A DNA stretch of 19,716 nt from CAYYYA01 sp964487895. GTDB taxonomy: Bacteria > Patescibacteriota > Patescibacteriia > UBA1558 > 2-01-FULL-52-15. The notes under the pieces were generated by a model, which saw nothing but the letters and a program-made list of their open reading frames with translations, was not told the origin of the DNA and did not search any database. The translations under genes and the position numbers were made by a program. Location: the NCBI GenBank assembly GCA_964487895.1, contig CAZASM010000019.1, forward strand, positions 1 through 19,716, written 5' to 3'. Of the stretch, positions 12,333 to 19,716 are shown one piece after another. Within the stretch, counting starts at the first letter, position 1. Each line of letters opens with the position of its first letter.

Positions 12333-15188
12333 ATGTCCAAAAACATTGTCATCAAAGGTGCACGGGTGCATAACCTGAAAAATATTTCTCTGGAAATTCC
12401 TCGGGATAAGTTCGTCGTTATAACTGGATTGTCCGGTTCGGGTAAATCATCACTCGCTTTTGATACTATCTACGCTGAAGGACAGCGTCGGTATGTCGAA
12501 TCACTGTCGGCTTATGCACGGCAGTTTTTAGGTTTGATGGACAAGCCTGATGTAGATCAGATAGAGGGTTTGTCGCCGGCTATTTCCATTGACCAGAAGT
12601 CCTCTTCCCGTAACCCACGCTCAACCGTCGGTACCGTGACAGAAATTCATGATTACTTACGCTTACTTTACGCGCGTATCGGTATCCCACACTGTCCCAA
12701 CTGTGGTCGACCAGTGAAACGTCAGACGCAACAGCAAATGCAGGAGCAGATTATCGCTTGGAGTAAGGCGGCCAAAGAGTCTAAAGTCGTTATCATGGCG
12801 CCGATGATCCGCGATCAAAAAGGTGAGTATAGACGTCTCTTAGAACAGGTGAAATCATCGGGCTATTCTCGTGTCCGTCTCGATGGTGACATGATGTCTC
12901 TAGAAGATGCGTTGAAAGAAACTTTGGATAAACAAAAGAAACATACTATTGAAGTTGTCATTGATCGGTTAGATATGGACGGCACCGAAGATACTTTGAA
13001 ACGATTAGCAGCGTCATTAGAAACTGCTTTAGATTTAGCCAATGGCTCGGTGATCATTAGTGTGCCCAGCGAGGAGAAAGAACACGTCATGAGTCAGTCT
13101 TTCGCTTGTCCGGTCTGTGCCATCAGTCTGCCGCCGATTGAGCCACGCAATTTTTCTTTTAATAGTCCCCACGGGGCTTGTCCTGAGTGTACTGGTCTTG
13201 GTTCTAAACTCGAGGTAGATCCTGATCTAGTGATGCCCAATAAAAATCTGACCTTGGCTGAAGGCGCTATCCGTCCATGGTCACGCACAGCCACCAATCA
13301 ATCGTGGTATTTCCGAATCTTGGCTGCAGTGGCCAAGCGTTATAAATTTTCCGTCAGCGTACCGGTAAAACAACTCACCAAGAAGCAATTAGATGTGGTG
13401 CTCTATGGTACAGGCGAAGAGGTTTATAAAATGGAGCTAGCAGGAGAGCGCTTTAGTGGTGATTTCAACTCAACCTTTGAAGGTGTGGTGAATAATCTGG
13501 AGCGTCGTTATCGTGAGACAGACTCTGACTATATTCGCAGTGAGATCGAACACTACATGCGCGTCTATGACTGTCCGAGTTGTCATGGCCGTCGTTTGAA
13601 GCCAGAAGTTTTATCGATTACTTTAGATGATAAAAATATTGCCACGGTGTCTGATATGACGATTGATGAAGCGCAAACTTTTTTCTTAGAGTTAGAAAAG
13701 AAACTGTCCAAGCGTGACACACAAATTGCCAAACAAGTTTTGAAAGAGGTTAATGCTCGGTTGAAATTTTTACACAATGTGGGTTTGGACTATCTCAGTC
13801 TAGCTCGCGGTGCTGCGACTTTATCTGGTGGAGAGGCTCAGCGTATTCGTCTCGCTACACAGATTGGTTCCTCTCTGGTTGGTGTGGTTTATATTCTCGA
13901 TGAGCCATCGATTGGTCTGCATCAACGGGATAATGATAAATTAATCTCTGCTTTGAAATCTCTACGCGATTTAGGAAATACTGTTATTGTGGTAGAGCAT
14001 GATTTGGATACAATCTTAGCAGCTGATCAGGTGATTGATATCGGTCCGGGAGCAGGTAAGCATGGTGGTGAGGTGGTAGCGCAAGGAACAGCAAGCGAAA
14101 TTTCTAAAGTCAAAGCTTCGCTGACCGGTCAATATATTTCCGGTAAATTATCAATTCCTGTGCGAAAGAAATATCGTCCTGGCAACGGCAAGAACATCAC
14201 TATCTATGGCGCGACAGAATTTAATCTGAAAAATATTGACGTTAGTTTACCGTTAGGAAAATTCGTCTGTCTAACTGGTGTCTCTGGCTCTGGTAAGTCT
14301 ACCTTGATGATGGAGATTCTCGGTAAAGCGTTGGCACATCATTTCTATCATGCTAAAGATAAACCAGGAGCACATAAAAAAATCGAAGGCTTCGAACATT
14401 TAGACAAAGTGATTGACATTGACCAGTCGCCAATTGGTCGTACACCGCGATCTAATCCAGCGACCTACACAGGAGTCTTCACTTACATCCGTGATATGTT
14501 CGCTGCTTTGCCGGAAGCCAAGATTCGTGGTTACAAAGCTGGAAGATTTAGTTTCAACGTCAAAGGTGGACGCTGTGAAGCTTGTCAGGGTGATGGCTTT
14601 ACTAAAATTGAAATGAATTTTTTGCCTGACGTCTATGTTGAGTGTGAAGAGTGTCACGGACAGCGCTACAATCAGCAAGCTTTGGATATTCACTACAAAG
14701 GCAAAAGTATTGCCGACATTTTGAATATGACGGTAGAAGACGCTATGAATTTCTTCAGCCATATTCCGGCTATTAATACGAAGCTGAAAACCTTACACGA
14801 AGTTGGTTTGGGCTATATTCACCTTGGTCAGTCAGCCACAACATTATCTGGTGGTGAAGCGCAGAGAATTAAATTAGCAACAGAGCTATCACGCCGTTCA
14901 ACTGGCAAGACACTGTATATTCTCGATGAGCCAACAACTGGTTTGCATTTTGCTGACGTCAAACGACTCTTACAAGTATTGGATAAATTAGTAGATAAAG
15001 GTAATTCAGTTTTAGTTATTGAACATAACTTAGACGTCATCAAATCTGCTGATTGGATTATTGACCTTGGGCCTGATGGGGGAGATAAGGGTGGTACTGT
15101 GGTGGCTGAAGGTACACCGACAGATATTATGAAAATTAAAGCTTCTTATACGGGGCAGTATTTGAAGAAGTTATTAGCAGTGAAGTAA
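12333..15188 (+). CDS. uvrA: Excinuclease ABC subunit A
   Basis: Damage-recognition ATPase of nucleotide excision repair, a DNA-binding dimer that loads UvrB; 951 aa, full length. First ABC module: Walker A GLSGSGKSS (about 32-40), zinc site CPNCGRPV and the UvrB-binding/insertion region following it, CPVC...CPEC (about 259-285), CPSCHGRR (about 414), signature LSGGEAQRIRLA (about 499) and Walker B VYILDEPSIGLH. Second module: Walker A GVSGSGKST (about 649-657), zinc finger CEACQGDG...CEECHGQR (about 746-772), signature LSGGEAQRIKLA (about 838), Walker B LYILDEPTTGLH. All key residues are intact. Its own promoter is just upstream; no SD precedes the ATG. Transcribed separately from uvrC, and uvrB is not in the window. 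Confidence 0.98.
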   Translation: MSKNIVIKGARVHNLKNISLEIPRDKFVVITGLSGSGKSSLAFDTIYAEGQRRYVESLSAYARQFLGLMDKPDVDQIEGLSPAISIDQKSSSRNPRSTVGTVTEIHDYLRLLYARIGIPHCPNCGRPVKRQTQQQMQEQIIAWSKAAKESKVVIMAPMIRDQKGEYRRLLEQVKSSGYSRVRLDGDMMSLEDALKETLDKQKKHTIEVVIDRLDMDGTEDTLKRLAASLETALDLANGSVIISVPSEEKEHVMSQSFACPVCAISLPPIEPRNFSFNSPHGACPECTGLGSKLEVDPDLVMPNKNLTLAEGAIRPWSRTATNQSWYFRILAAVAKRYKFSVSVPVKQLTKKQLDVVLYGTGEEVYKMELAGERFSGDFNSTFEGVVNNLERRYRETDSDYIRSEIEHYMRVYDCPSCHGRRLKPEVLSITLDDKNIATVSDMTIDEAQTFFLELEKKLSKRDTQIAKQVLKEVNARLKFLHNVGLDYLSLARGAATLSGGEAQRIRLATQIGSSLVGVVYILDEPSIGLHQRDNDKLISALKSLRDLGNTVIVVEHDLDTILAADQVIDIGPGAGKHGGEVVAQGTASEISKVKASLTGQYISGKLSIPVRKKYRPGNGKNITIYGATEFNLKNIDVSLPLGKFVCLTGVSGSGKSTLMMEILGKALAHHFYHAKDKPGAHKKIEGFEHLDKVIDIDQSPIGRTPRSNPATYTGVFTYIRDMFAALPEAKIRGYKAGRFSFNVKGGRCEACQGDGFTKIEMNFLPDVYVECEECHGQRYNQQALDIHYKGKSIADILNMTVEDAMNFFSHIPAINTKLKTLHEVGLGYIHLGQSATTLSGGEAQRIKLATELSRRSTGKTLYILDEPTTGLHFADVKRLLQVLDKLVDKGNSVLVIEHNLDVIKSADWIIDLGPDGGDKGGTVVAEGTPTDIMKIKASYTGQYLKKLLAVK

Positions 15189-15190
15189 GT

Positions 15191-15228
15191 CGACCTCCCC
15201 TCACCCCTCCTTATAAAGGAGGGTAAGG
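15191..15228. repeat. C-rich palindromic repeat, copy 3, after uvrA
   Basis: CCCTCCTT (15205-15212), loop ATA, AAGGAGGG (15216-15223), with the shared string CCCCTCACCCCTCCTTA at 15197-15213. It begins 3 bases after the uvrA stop. There is no T run, so it is a weak terminator at best. Confidence 0.8.
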
Positions 15229-15262
15229 CACAGTGGTTCTCGCCTTGTTAGTACATTGGAGG

Positions 15263-15268
15263 TATAAT
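15263..15268 (+). promoter_or_regulatory. -10 box of a leaderless transcript
   Basis: Consensus TATAAT ending 6 bases before the ATG at 15275, so the transcript should start at the initiation codon. No clear -35. GGAGG at 15258-15262 lies upstream of the expected start site, so it would not be in the mRNA. Confidence 0.6.
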
Positions 15269-15274
15269 AGTGGC

Positions 15275-16231
15275 ATGATCGACTCTATACTCAAGACAAT
15301 CTGCTACTTTGACTTGTTGGATTATCCTTTGACGGCGACGGAGATTTGGCGTTGGTATTACGTCTCACCTTCAGCCTCACAGATGACGCCTTCTCTTCAG
15401 GAGATAGCCATAGCTTTAGAGACAGATTCTAGGTTACAAAAGTTACTCATTAGACGAGAAGGTTTTTATTGTCTAACAGGTAGAGAAAAAATTATTACTC
15501 AAAGGAAGTTTCGAAACAGCGCCGTAGACAAGCAGATGCGGATCGCTTTTTTTTGGACCAAAGTTTTTCGTCTCATCCCTTGGGTACGGATGGTTGCTGT
15601 GGCGAGCTCTTTACCACTTGGCAATGTTAAAGAAAAAAGCGATATTGATTTTTTTATTGTCTGCTCCAAAGGTCACGTCTGGATTACTCGCTTTCTACTG
15701 GTCGGTCTGTTGAAATTAAGCCGCCAACGTCCTAGTTCTCAGCAGACAAAAAATAAAATCTGTCTCAGTTATTATGTTACCAGTGAAGCTTTGTCACTGC
15801 AGACAGCTCAGTTGGGGCGTGAAGATATAGTTTTTACTCATTATGTGGCGGGTTTTTTACCCTTATATGATGCGGGGGGTGTCTATGATGCTTGGTATCA
15901 AGCAAATAGTTGGTACAGATATTTTTTGCCAAATATGGGCCAACACGGCACTGCATTTACGGTCGAGAATCCACCTTGGCTGACTCTCTGGCATCGTCTA
16001 TTTTTAATTTTGATTGCTCCTTTTTATAATTCTTTAACCCGTGACTGGTATACGCGTATGCAATTACAAATTTTACCTGATCGTTTAAAATCATTAGCTA
16101 ATATAGATGGTCGCGTGATTATTACTGAAAATGTGCTAAAATTTCATGATAAGGATAATCGACTGCCAATGAAAAACCTCTGGCAGGCTAAAATAAAAAA
16201 TCTTTCTTATGCGCAAAACAATATTTCATAG
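15275..16231 (+). CDS. Nucleotidyltransferase-fold protein
   Basis: 318 aa. The N-terminal region (MIDSILKTICYFDLLDYPLTATEIWRWYY, to about residue 75 with GFYCLTGRE) looks like a winged-helix-type module. Residues about 105-130 carry the pol-beta nucleotidyltransferase signature: VASSLPLGNVKEKSDIDFFIV, with the metal-binding pair D123/D125 and the preceding SS/LG loop in place of the more usual GS. The rest (IVFTHYVAGFLPLY, WHRLFLILIAPFYNSL) has hydrophobic stretches and may touch the membrane. The substrate is unknown. The start is set at MIDS rather than an in-frame GTG upstream, because a TATAAT lies 6 bases before this ATG. The 3' end overlaps the O-antigen-ligase-like gene by 23 bases, indicating coupled expression and perhaps a shared role in surface glycan work (inference). 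Confidence 0.85.
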   Translation: MIDSILKTICYFDLLDYPLTATEIWRWYYVSPSASQMTPSLQEIAIALETDSRLQKLLIRREGFYCLTGREKIITQRKFRNSAVDKQMRIAFFWTKVFRLIPWVRMVAVASSLPLGNVKEKSDIDFFIVCSKGHVWITRFLLVGLLKLSRQRPSSQQTKNKICLSYYVTSEALSLQTAQLGREDIVFTHYVAGFLPLYDAGGVYDAWYQANSWYRYFLPNMGQHGTAFTVENPPWLTLWHRLFLILIAPFYNSLTRDWYTRMQLQILPDRLKSLANIDGRVIITENVLKFHDKDNRLPMKNLWQAKIKNLSYAQNNIS

Positions 16232-17513
16232 GTGGACTGAGCGGTTTATCTGGTTAGCAATTTTTTTGCTTCCTTGGCAGACACGCTGGATCATTCATAT
16301 GGTGCCGATGTCCAATAGCCAAAACACTGAGTACGGTACGGTTAGTCTCTATGGCACAATGATTATAGTTTTGTTGTTAGGAGTAGTTTGTTGGCGCACG
16401 AAGCATCTTGTCCACACTTCCAATCACCTACGCTGGCTATTACTGTGGTTAGTCTGGTTAGCTTTAGCTGCTATTTGGAGTATCTCACCAGCTGTCAGTT
16501 GGTACTATGTTGGTTTGACGGCAGTGGCACTAGTGTATTATTTGATCGTTCGTTCAGCTTCGCCAATAATTATTGTCAGTAGTTTGGCTCTGGCCGGTTG
16601 TGTCCAAGCTATTATGGCGCTGTGGCAATGGACGGTAGCTTATGTCTATCCTAATAGCTGGCTTGGTCTGGCCAAGCACGATCCTTTAGAGTTAGGGCAA
16701 TCAGTCATTGTGACTTCAGCCGGCAGAATATTGCGGGCTTATGGTAGTTTACCACACCCGAACATGTTGGCTGGTTTTCTAGTTATTTCTTTAATGTCTC
16801 TAACAATTTGGTATTGGTTAGATAGACGGCGCGAGAAGCCTTTACCAACTGTGCTCTTTATTGCTGGCCAAGCTTTGTTATTTTTAGGTTTGTTTGTAAC
16901 TTTTTCTCGGGCAGGTTTATTAGCTTTCGTCGCTTGGTTAGTAGTAGTGTTCATTGCTAGTCTTTGGTCAAAAAAAACGAAGCTGATGCGAATCGCTCAG
17001 TCCTCCGCGCTGTTATTAGTGGTGATGATTATTAGTGGCAATTATATCACTCAAGGATTAATACTACATCGAGCAGATACTACTGAGCGGTTGGAGATTA
17101 TTTCTAATTCTGAACGAATCATTAGTCTGGATGAGGCTACTCGCTTGCTAGGTTTGCCACAGTTTCTGATCGGTGTTGGACCGGGTGCATATATCTGGGC
17201 GGCCGCAAGCATCTTTCCGGGACGAGCAAGCTTCGAATATCAACCCGTTCATATGACCTATTTGTTAGCTTTGATAGAAATGGGTATTGTTGGTTTGTGG
17301 CTACTACTTGTTGTGTTGACTAACTGTCTGATCTGGCCCAAACGTCGGACAGAGGAGTGGTGTCTGGCACTTGGTTGGATAGCAGCTGTCGCTACTTTTG
17401 GTTTGTTTGATCATTGGCTCTGGAGTAGTTATACTGGGCTAGCACTTCTGTGGATTTCCGTCGGTTTGGTCACTACCTTAGCTCAGCATAAGAAAGTCTC
17501 TTCCAGCTCTTGA
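16209..17513 (+). CDS. O-antigen ligase / Wzy-like polytopic membrane protein
   Basis: 434 aa with about 10-12 hydrophobic helices. Wzy_C/O-antigen ligase family landmarks: SLPHPNMLAGFL (about 178-189), VTFSRAGLLAF (about 229-239), a large external loop with LIGVGPGAYIW and FEYQPVHMTYLLALIEMGIVGL, and the last-helix motif GLFDHWLW. Such proteins transfer or polymerise lipid-linked glycans on the outer face of the membrane; whether this one acts on a surface polysaccharide, a teichoic-like polymer or glycosylates protein is not readable from sequence. ATG at 16209 lies inside the end of the nucleotidyltransferase gene. Its TGA stop is embedded in the TTGACA -35 box of the groES promoter. Confidence 0.88.
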   Translation: MRKTIFHRWTERFIWLAIFLLPWQTRWIIHMVPMSNSQNTEYGTVSLYGTMIIVLLLGVVCWRTKHLVHTSNHLRWLLLWLVWLALAAIWSISPAVSWYYVGLTAVALVYYLIVRSASPIIIVSSLALAGCVQAIMALWQWTVAYVYPNSWLGLAKHDPLELGQSVIVTSAGRILRAYGSLPHPNMLAGFLVISLMSLTIWYWLDRRREKPLPTVLFIAGQALLFLGLFVTFSRAGLLAFVAWLVVVFIASLWSKKTKLMRIAQSSALLLVVMIISGNYITQGLILHRADTTERLEIISNSERIISLDEATRLLGLPQFLIGVGPGAYIWAAASIFPGRASFEYQPVHMTYLLALIEMGIVGLWLLLVVLTNCLIWPKRRTEEWCLALGWIAAVATFGLFDHWLWSSYTGLALLWISVGLVTTLAQHKKVSSSS

Positions 17514-17537
17514 CACTGACCAACTCTTTGGTACAAT
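17510..17537 (+). promoter_or_regulatory. groESL promoter
   Basis: TTGACA (17510-17515), 16 bp, TACAAT (17532-17537). The predicted start at about 17544 puts the CIRCE element immediately downstream in the leader. The -35 overlaps the stop of the preceding gene. Confidence 0.87.
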
Positions 17538-17547
17538 AGACCAGCAA

Positions 17548-17574
17548 TTAGCACTCATGCAAATTGAGTGCTAA
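17548..17574 (+). promoter_or_regulatory. CIRCE operator (HrcA-binding inverted repeat)
   Basis: TTAGCACTC (17548-17556), nine-base spacer ATGCAAATT, GAGTGCTAA (17566-17574), an exact match to the consensus TTAGCACTC-N9-GAGTGCTAA. It implies heat-shock control by the HrcA repressor, whose gene is not in this window. It starts about 4 bases after the predicted transcription start, so bound HrcA would block early transcription. Confidence 0.97.
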
Positions 17575-17611
17575 TCTAACTCTCTTAAATAATTAATCTT
17601 AATTAAAGGGT

Positions 17612-17890
17612 ATGAAATTACAACCTTTGGGTGACCGCGTAGTGGTCAAGCCTGTGAAGGCTGAAGAAGTTACTAAGTCGGGCATCATCGTGCCAGAGAC
17701 AGTAGATAAAGAAAAGAAAACTGAAGGCGAGGTTATCGCTATTGGTAACGGTGAGAAGATAGCTAAGTTCAATCTTAAAGTAGGAGCTCGCGTCGTCTAT
17801 AGTCAGTATGGTGGATCAGACTACACTCTCGACAAACAAGAGTACAAGATTCTCAGCGACGAAGACTTGCTCGCAGTACTTGAGAATTAA
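17612..17890 (+). CDS. groES: Co-chaperonin GroES
   Basis: Heptameric lid of the GroEL folding chamber, 92 aa, cytoplasmic. MKLQPLGDRVVVKPVKAEEVTKSGIIVPE is the canonical N-terminus, with the GroEL-binding mobile loop at about 17-32. YSQYGG...EYKILSDEDLLAVLE is the typical C-terminus. Length is normal. First gene of the CIRCE-controlled operon, 32 bp before groEL, with an AAAGGG only 1-2 bases from the ATG (too close to be a good SD). Leader of about 68 bases. Confidence 0.98.
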   Translation: MKLQPLGDRVVVKPVKAEEVTKSGIIVPETVDKEKKTEGEVIAIGNGEKIAKFNLKVGARVVYSQYGGSDYTLDKQEYKILSDEDLLAVLEN

Positions 17891-17922
17891 GAAAGAAGAA
17901 ATAAGAATTAAGAATAATTGAT

Positions 17923-19581
17923 ATGGCAAAGCAAATTTTATTTAACGACGAAGCCCGTGCTCGTTTGAAACGCGGAGTGGATATTCTCGCAGACACAGTG
18001 AAAGTGACGTTAGGGCCTAAAGGTCGTAATGTCGTTTTGGATAAAGGGTATGGCGCACCAAGCATCACCAAAGACGGTGTCAGTGTAGCCAAAGAAATTG
18101 AACTCGCAGACAAATTTGAAAATATGGGCGCCGAGATGGTCAAAGAAGTAGCTGCTCGTACCGCTGATGTGGCTGGTGATGGTACTACTACGGCTACTAT
18201 TCTCGCTCAAGCTATTATTAACGACGGTATGCGCTATGTTGTAGCCGATGCTAATCCCATTTTGATCAAGTCTGGTATTGATAAAGCAGTAGAGATTGTC
18301 GTGGAGCATTTAAAGAAAACTTCCAAGAAAGTTTCTAGCAAAGATGAGATAGAGCAAGTAGCTTCTATCTCTGCCAATGACAGCAAGATTGGTAAGCTTA
18401 TCGCTGAAGCGATGGAAAAAGTTGGTAATGATGGCGTAATCACCGTCGAAGAGTCACAGAGCTTTGGTCTTGATATGGAAGTCGTCGAAGGTATGCAGTT
18501 TGATAAAGGCTACGTCGCTCCTTATATGGTGACCAATCCAGAACGAATGGAAGCTGTCTATGAAAACGTCCCAATTTTGGTGACTGATCAGAAAATTTCT
18601 GCTCTCAGCGATCTTTTGCCTTTGTTAGAAAGTATGGCACAAGCAGGTCGCAAAGAGTTAGTAATTATCGCCGAAGAAATCGAAGGCGAAGCTTTGACTA
18701 CTCTGGTGGTCAATAAATTACGCGGTACTTTCAATACTTTAGCGATTAAAGCTCCGGGTTTTGGTGATCGTCGTAAAGAAATGTTGCAAGATATTGCTGT
18801 CATGACCGGCGCTAAAGTTATTTCTGAAGAATTAGGTTTGAAATTAAATACAGCTAATGTCGATATGCTCGGTGAAGCTCGTAAGGTTATCTCTACCAAA
18901 GAAAATACCACCATCGTTGAAGGTCGTGGAGATAAAGATGAGATTGAGAAACGCATCAAGCAGATCAAGCAAGCAGTAGAACAATCTGAATCTGACTTTG
19001 ACAAGGACAAATTGAAAGAACGTTTGGCTAAAATGTCTGGTGGTGTGGCTGTCTTGAAAGTTGGCGCTGCGACCGAAGCTGAGATGAAGGAGGTGAAAGA
19101 TCGTATCGAAGACGCTTTAGCTGCTACTCGTGCAGCGGTAGAAGAAGGTATTGTTGTTGGTGGTGGTGTGGCCTATCTCGGTGCTTTGGAGCATCTACAA
19201 AAAGAACGAGATAAGCATCAAGATGCTAAGAACTTTGAGTTCACCATGGGCTTTGATATTCTGATGAAAGCTCTACACGCTCCTATCAAGCAGATCGCTA
19301 TCAATGCTGGTAAAGATGGCTCGGAAGTTGCTCTCCGTGTCAAAGAAAAAGGTGGAAGCTATGGCTACAACGCTTTGACCGATACCTACGAAGATTTACT
19401 AGCTGCTGGTATCGTTGATCCAACCAAAGTTACTCGTTCTGCTCTCCAAAATGCAGCCTCTGCTGCTAGTATGTTCCTGACGACCCAAGCAGTCGTAGCC
19501 GATATCCCAGAGCCAGCCAAAAATGATAGCCATGGCGGTGGTGGTATGGGTGGCGGTATGCCGGGGATGATGGGGATGTAA
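17923..19581 (+). CDS. groEL: Chaperonin GroEL
   Basis: ATP-dependent 60-kDa chaperonin forming the folding double ring, 552 aa. The nucleotide site includes VTLGPKGRNVVLDK (about 29-42) and DGTTTATILAQ (about 87-97). The catalytic Asp is in IEDALAATRAAVEEG, followed by GGGVAYLGALE. The C-terminal tail is Gly-Met rich (HGGGGMGGGMPGMMGM), as in ordinary bacterial GroEL. No inserts or missing key residues. Cotranscribed with groES; no clear SD (upstream is AT-rich AAGAATAATTGAT). A group of hairpins begins at its stop codon and a terminator follows at 19674. Confidence 0.98.
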   Translation: MAKQILFNDEARARLKRGVDILADTVKVTLGPKGRNVVLDKGYGAPSITKDGVSVAKEIELADKFENMGAEMVKEVAARTADVAGDGTTTATILAQAIINDGMRYVVADANPILIKSGIDKAVEIVVEHLKKTSKKVSSKDEIEQVASISANDSKIGKLIAEAMEKVGNDGVITVEESQSFGLDMEVVEGMQFDKGYVAPYMVTNPERMEAVYENVPILVTDQKISALSDLLPLLESMAQAGRKELVIIAEEIEGEALTTLVVNKLRGTFNTLAIKAPGFGDRRKEMLQDIAVMTGAKVISEELGLKLNTANVDMLGEARKVISTKENTTIVEGRGDKDEIEKRIKQIKQAVEQSESDFDKDKLKERLAKMSGGVAVLKVGAATEAEMKEVKDRIEDALAATRAAVEEGIVVGGGVAYLGALEHLQKERDKHQDAKNFEFTMGFDILMKALHAPIKQIAINAGKDGSEVALRVKEKGGSYGYNALTDTYEDLLAAGIVDPTKVTRSALQNAASAASMFLTTQAVVADIPEPAKNDSHGGGGMGGGMPGMMGM

Positions 19582-19648
19582 TTCCGCTAAAGCGGAATTA
19601 CCCCGAGCGGAGTCGAGGGGTCAGTAGGGACAGCGCTAGAGCTGTCCT
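19579..19648. repeat. Cluster of three palindromic repeats after groEL
   Basis: TAATTCCGC-TAAA-GCGGAATTA (19579-19600) overlaps the stop codon. ACCCC...GGGGT with inner CGAGCGGAGTCGA (19600-19621) is next; similar ACCCCGA...TCGAGGGGT repeats occur widely in bacterial genomes. TAGGGACAGC-GCTAGA-GCTGTCCTA (19625-19648) has a CTAG centre like the junction element at 4942. All three are back to back. Confidence 0.75.
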
Positions 19649-19673
19649 AAGGAAAAAACGCAAAATATTTTAG

Positions 19674-19702
19674 AAAAGAGCTGGCGCAAGCTGGCTCTTT
19701 TT
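19674..19702 (+). terminator. groESL operon terminator
   Basis: AAAAGAGCTGGC (19674-19685), GCAA tetraloop, GCTGGCTCTTTT (19690-19701): a 12-bp stem with two G-U pairs and a T run through 19702. It lies about 90 bases after the groEL stop, beyond the repeat cluster. Confidence 0.87.
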
Positions 19703-19716
19703 GGCAGGCTTGAATT

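Overview
The window looks like the chromosome of a Patescibacteria (Candidate Phyla Radiation) bacterium, probably of the Parcubacteria type. This is an inference from gene content and style. Supporting signs are a UvrC that stops before its helix-hairpin-helix domain, a secG / family-5 solute-binding protein / RNase J operon, a nucleotidyltransferase gene overlapping an O-antigen-ligase-like gene, core genes without Shine-Dalgarno (SD) sequences, and many small palindromic intergenic repeats. TGA is used as a normal stop, which argues against the code-4/25 CPR lineages.

Layout. 1-840 (+): 3' part of a D-2-hydroxyacid dehydrogenase, ending in a bidirectional terminator. 912-4873 (-): operon secG, membrane-anchored substrate-binding protein, RNase J, driven by a near-perfect sigma70 promoter. 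4942-4993: a symmetrical three-way-junction palindrome between divergent promoters. 5053-6306 (+): BaiN/HI0933-like flavoprotein. 6453-8047 (+): small unrecognised genes (228, 51, 89 and 34 aa) that, unlike the core genes, have strong SD sequences. 8158-9744 (-): uvrC. 9745-10320: a gene-free stretch with an inverted repeat element, a possible small RNA and a structured leader. 10321-11355 (+): two exported or membrane-anchored proteins, one a lipoprotein with a possible Cys-His-Asn peptidase signature. 11490-12110 (-): GNAT-like acetyltransferase. 12333-15188 (+): uvrA. 15275-17513 (+): nucleotidyltransferase and O-antigen-ligase-like membrane protein. 17612-19581 (+): groES-groEL under a CIRCE operator, followed by hairpins and a terminator.

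How the genes relate. uvrA and uvrC are both here on separate transcripts (no uvrB), so nucleotide excision repair is not an operon. secG and the tethered solute-binding protein point to export and peptide capture. The chaperonin pair is HrcA-controlled by sequence, although hrcA is not in the window.

Most notable observation. At 7763-7861, about 300 bp from the end of uvrC and in the same orientation, lies a second, displaced UvrC C-terminus. It shares a 21-residue identical block with the resident gene, but 14 of those 21 codons differ synonymously. This indicates replacement of uvrC by a diverged allele, or insertion at the uvrC 3' end, next to the SD-rich accessory cluster (or an assembly join, which has to be excluded).
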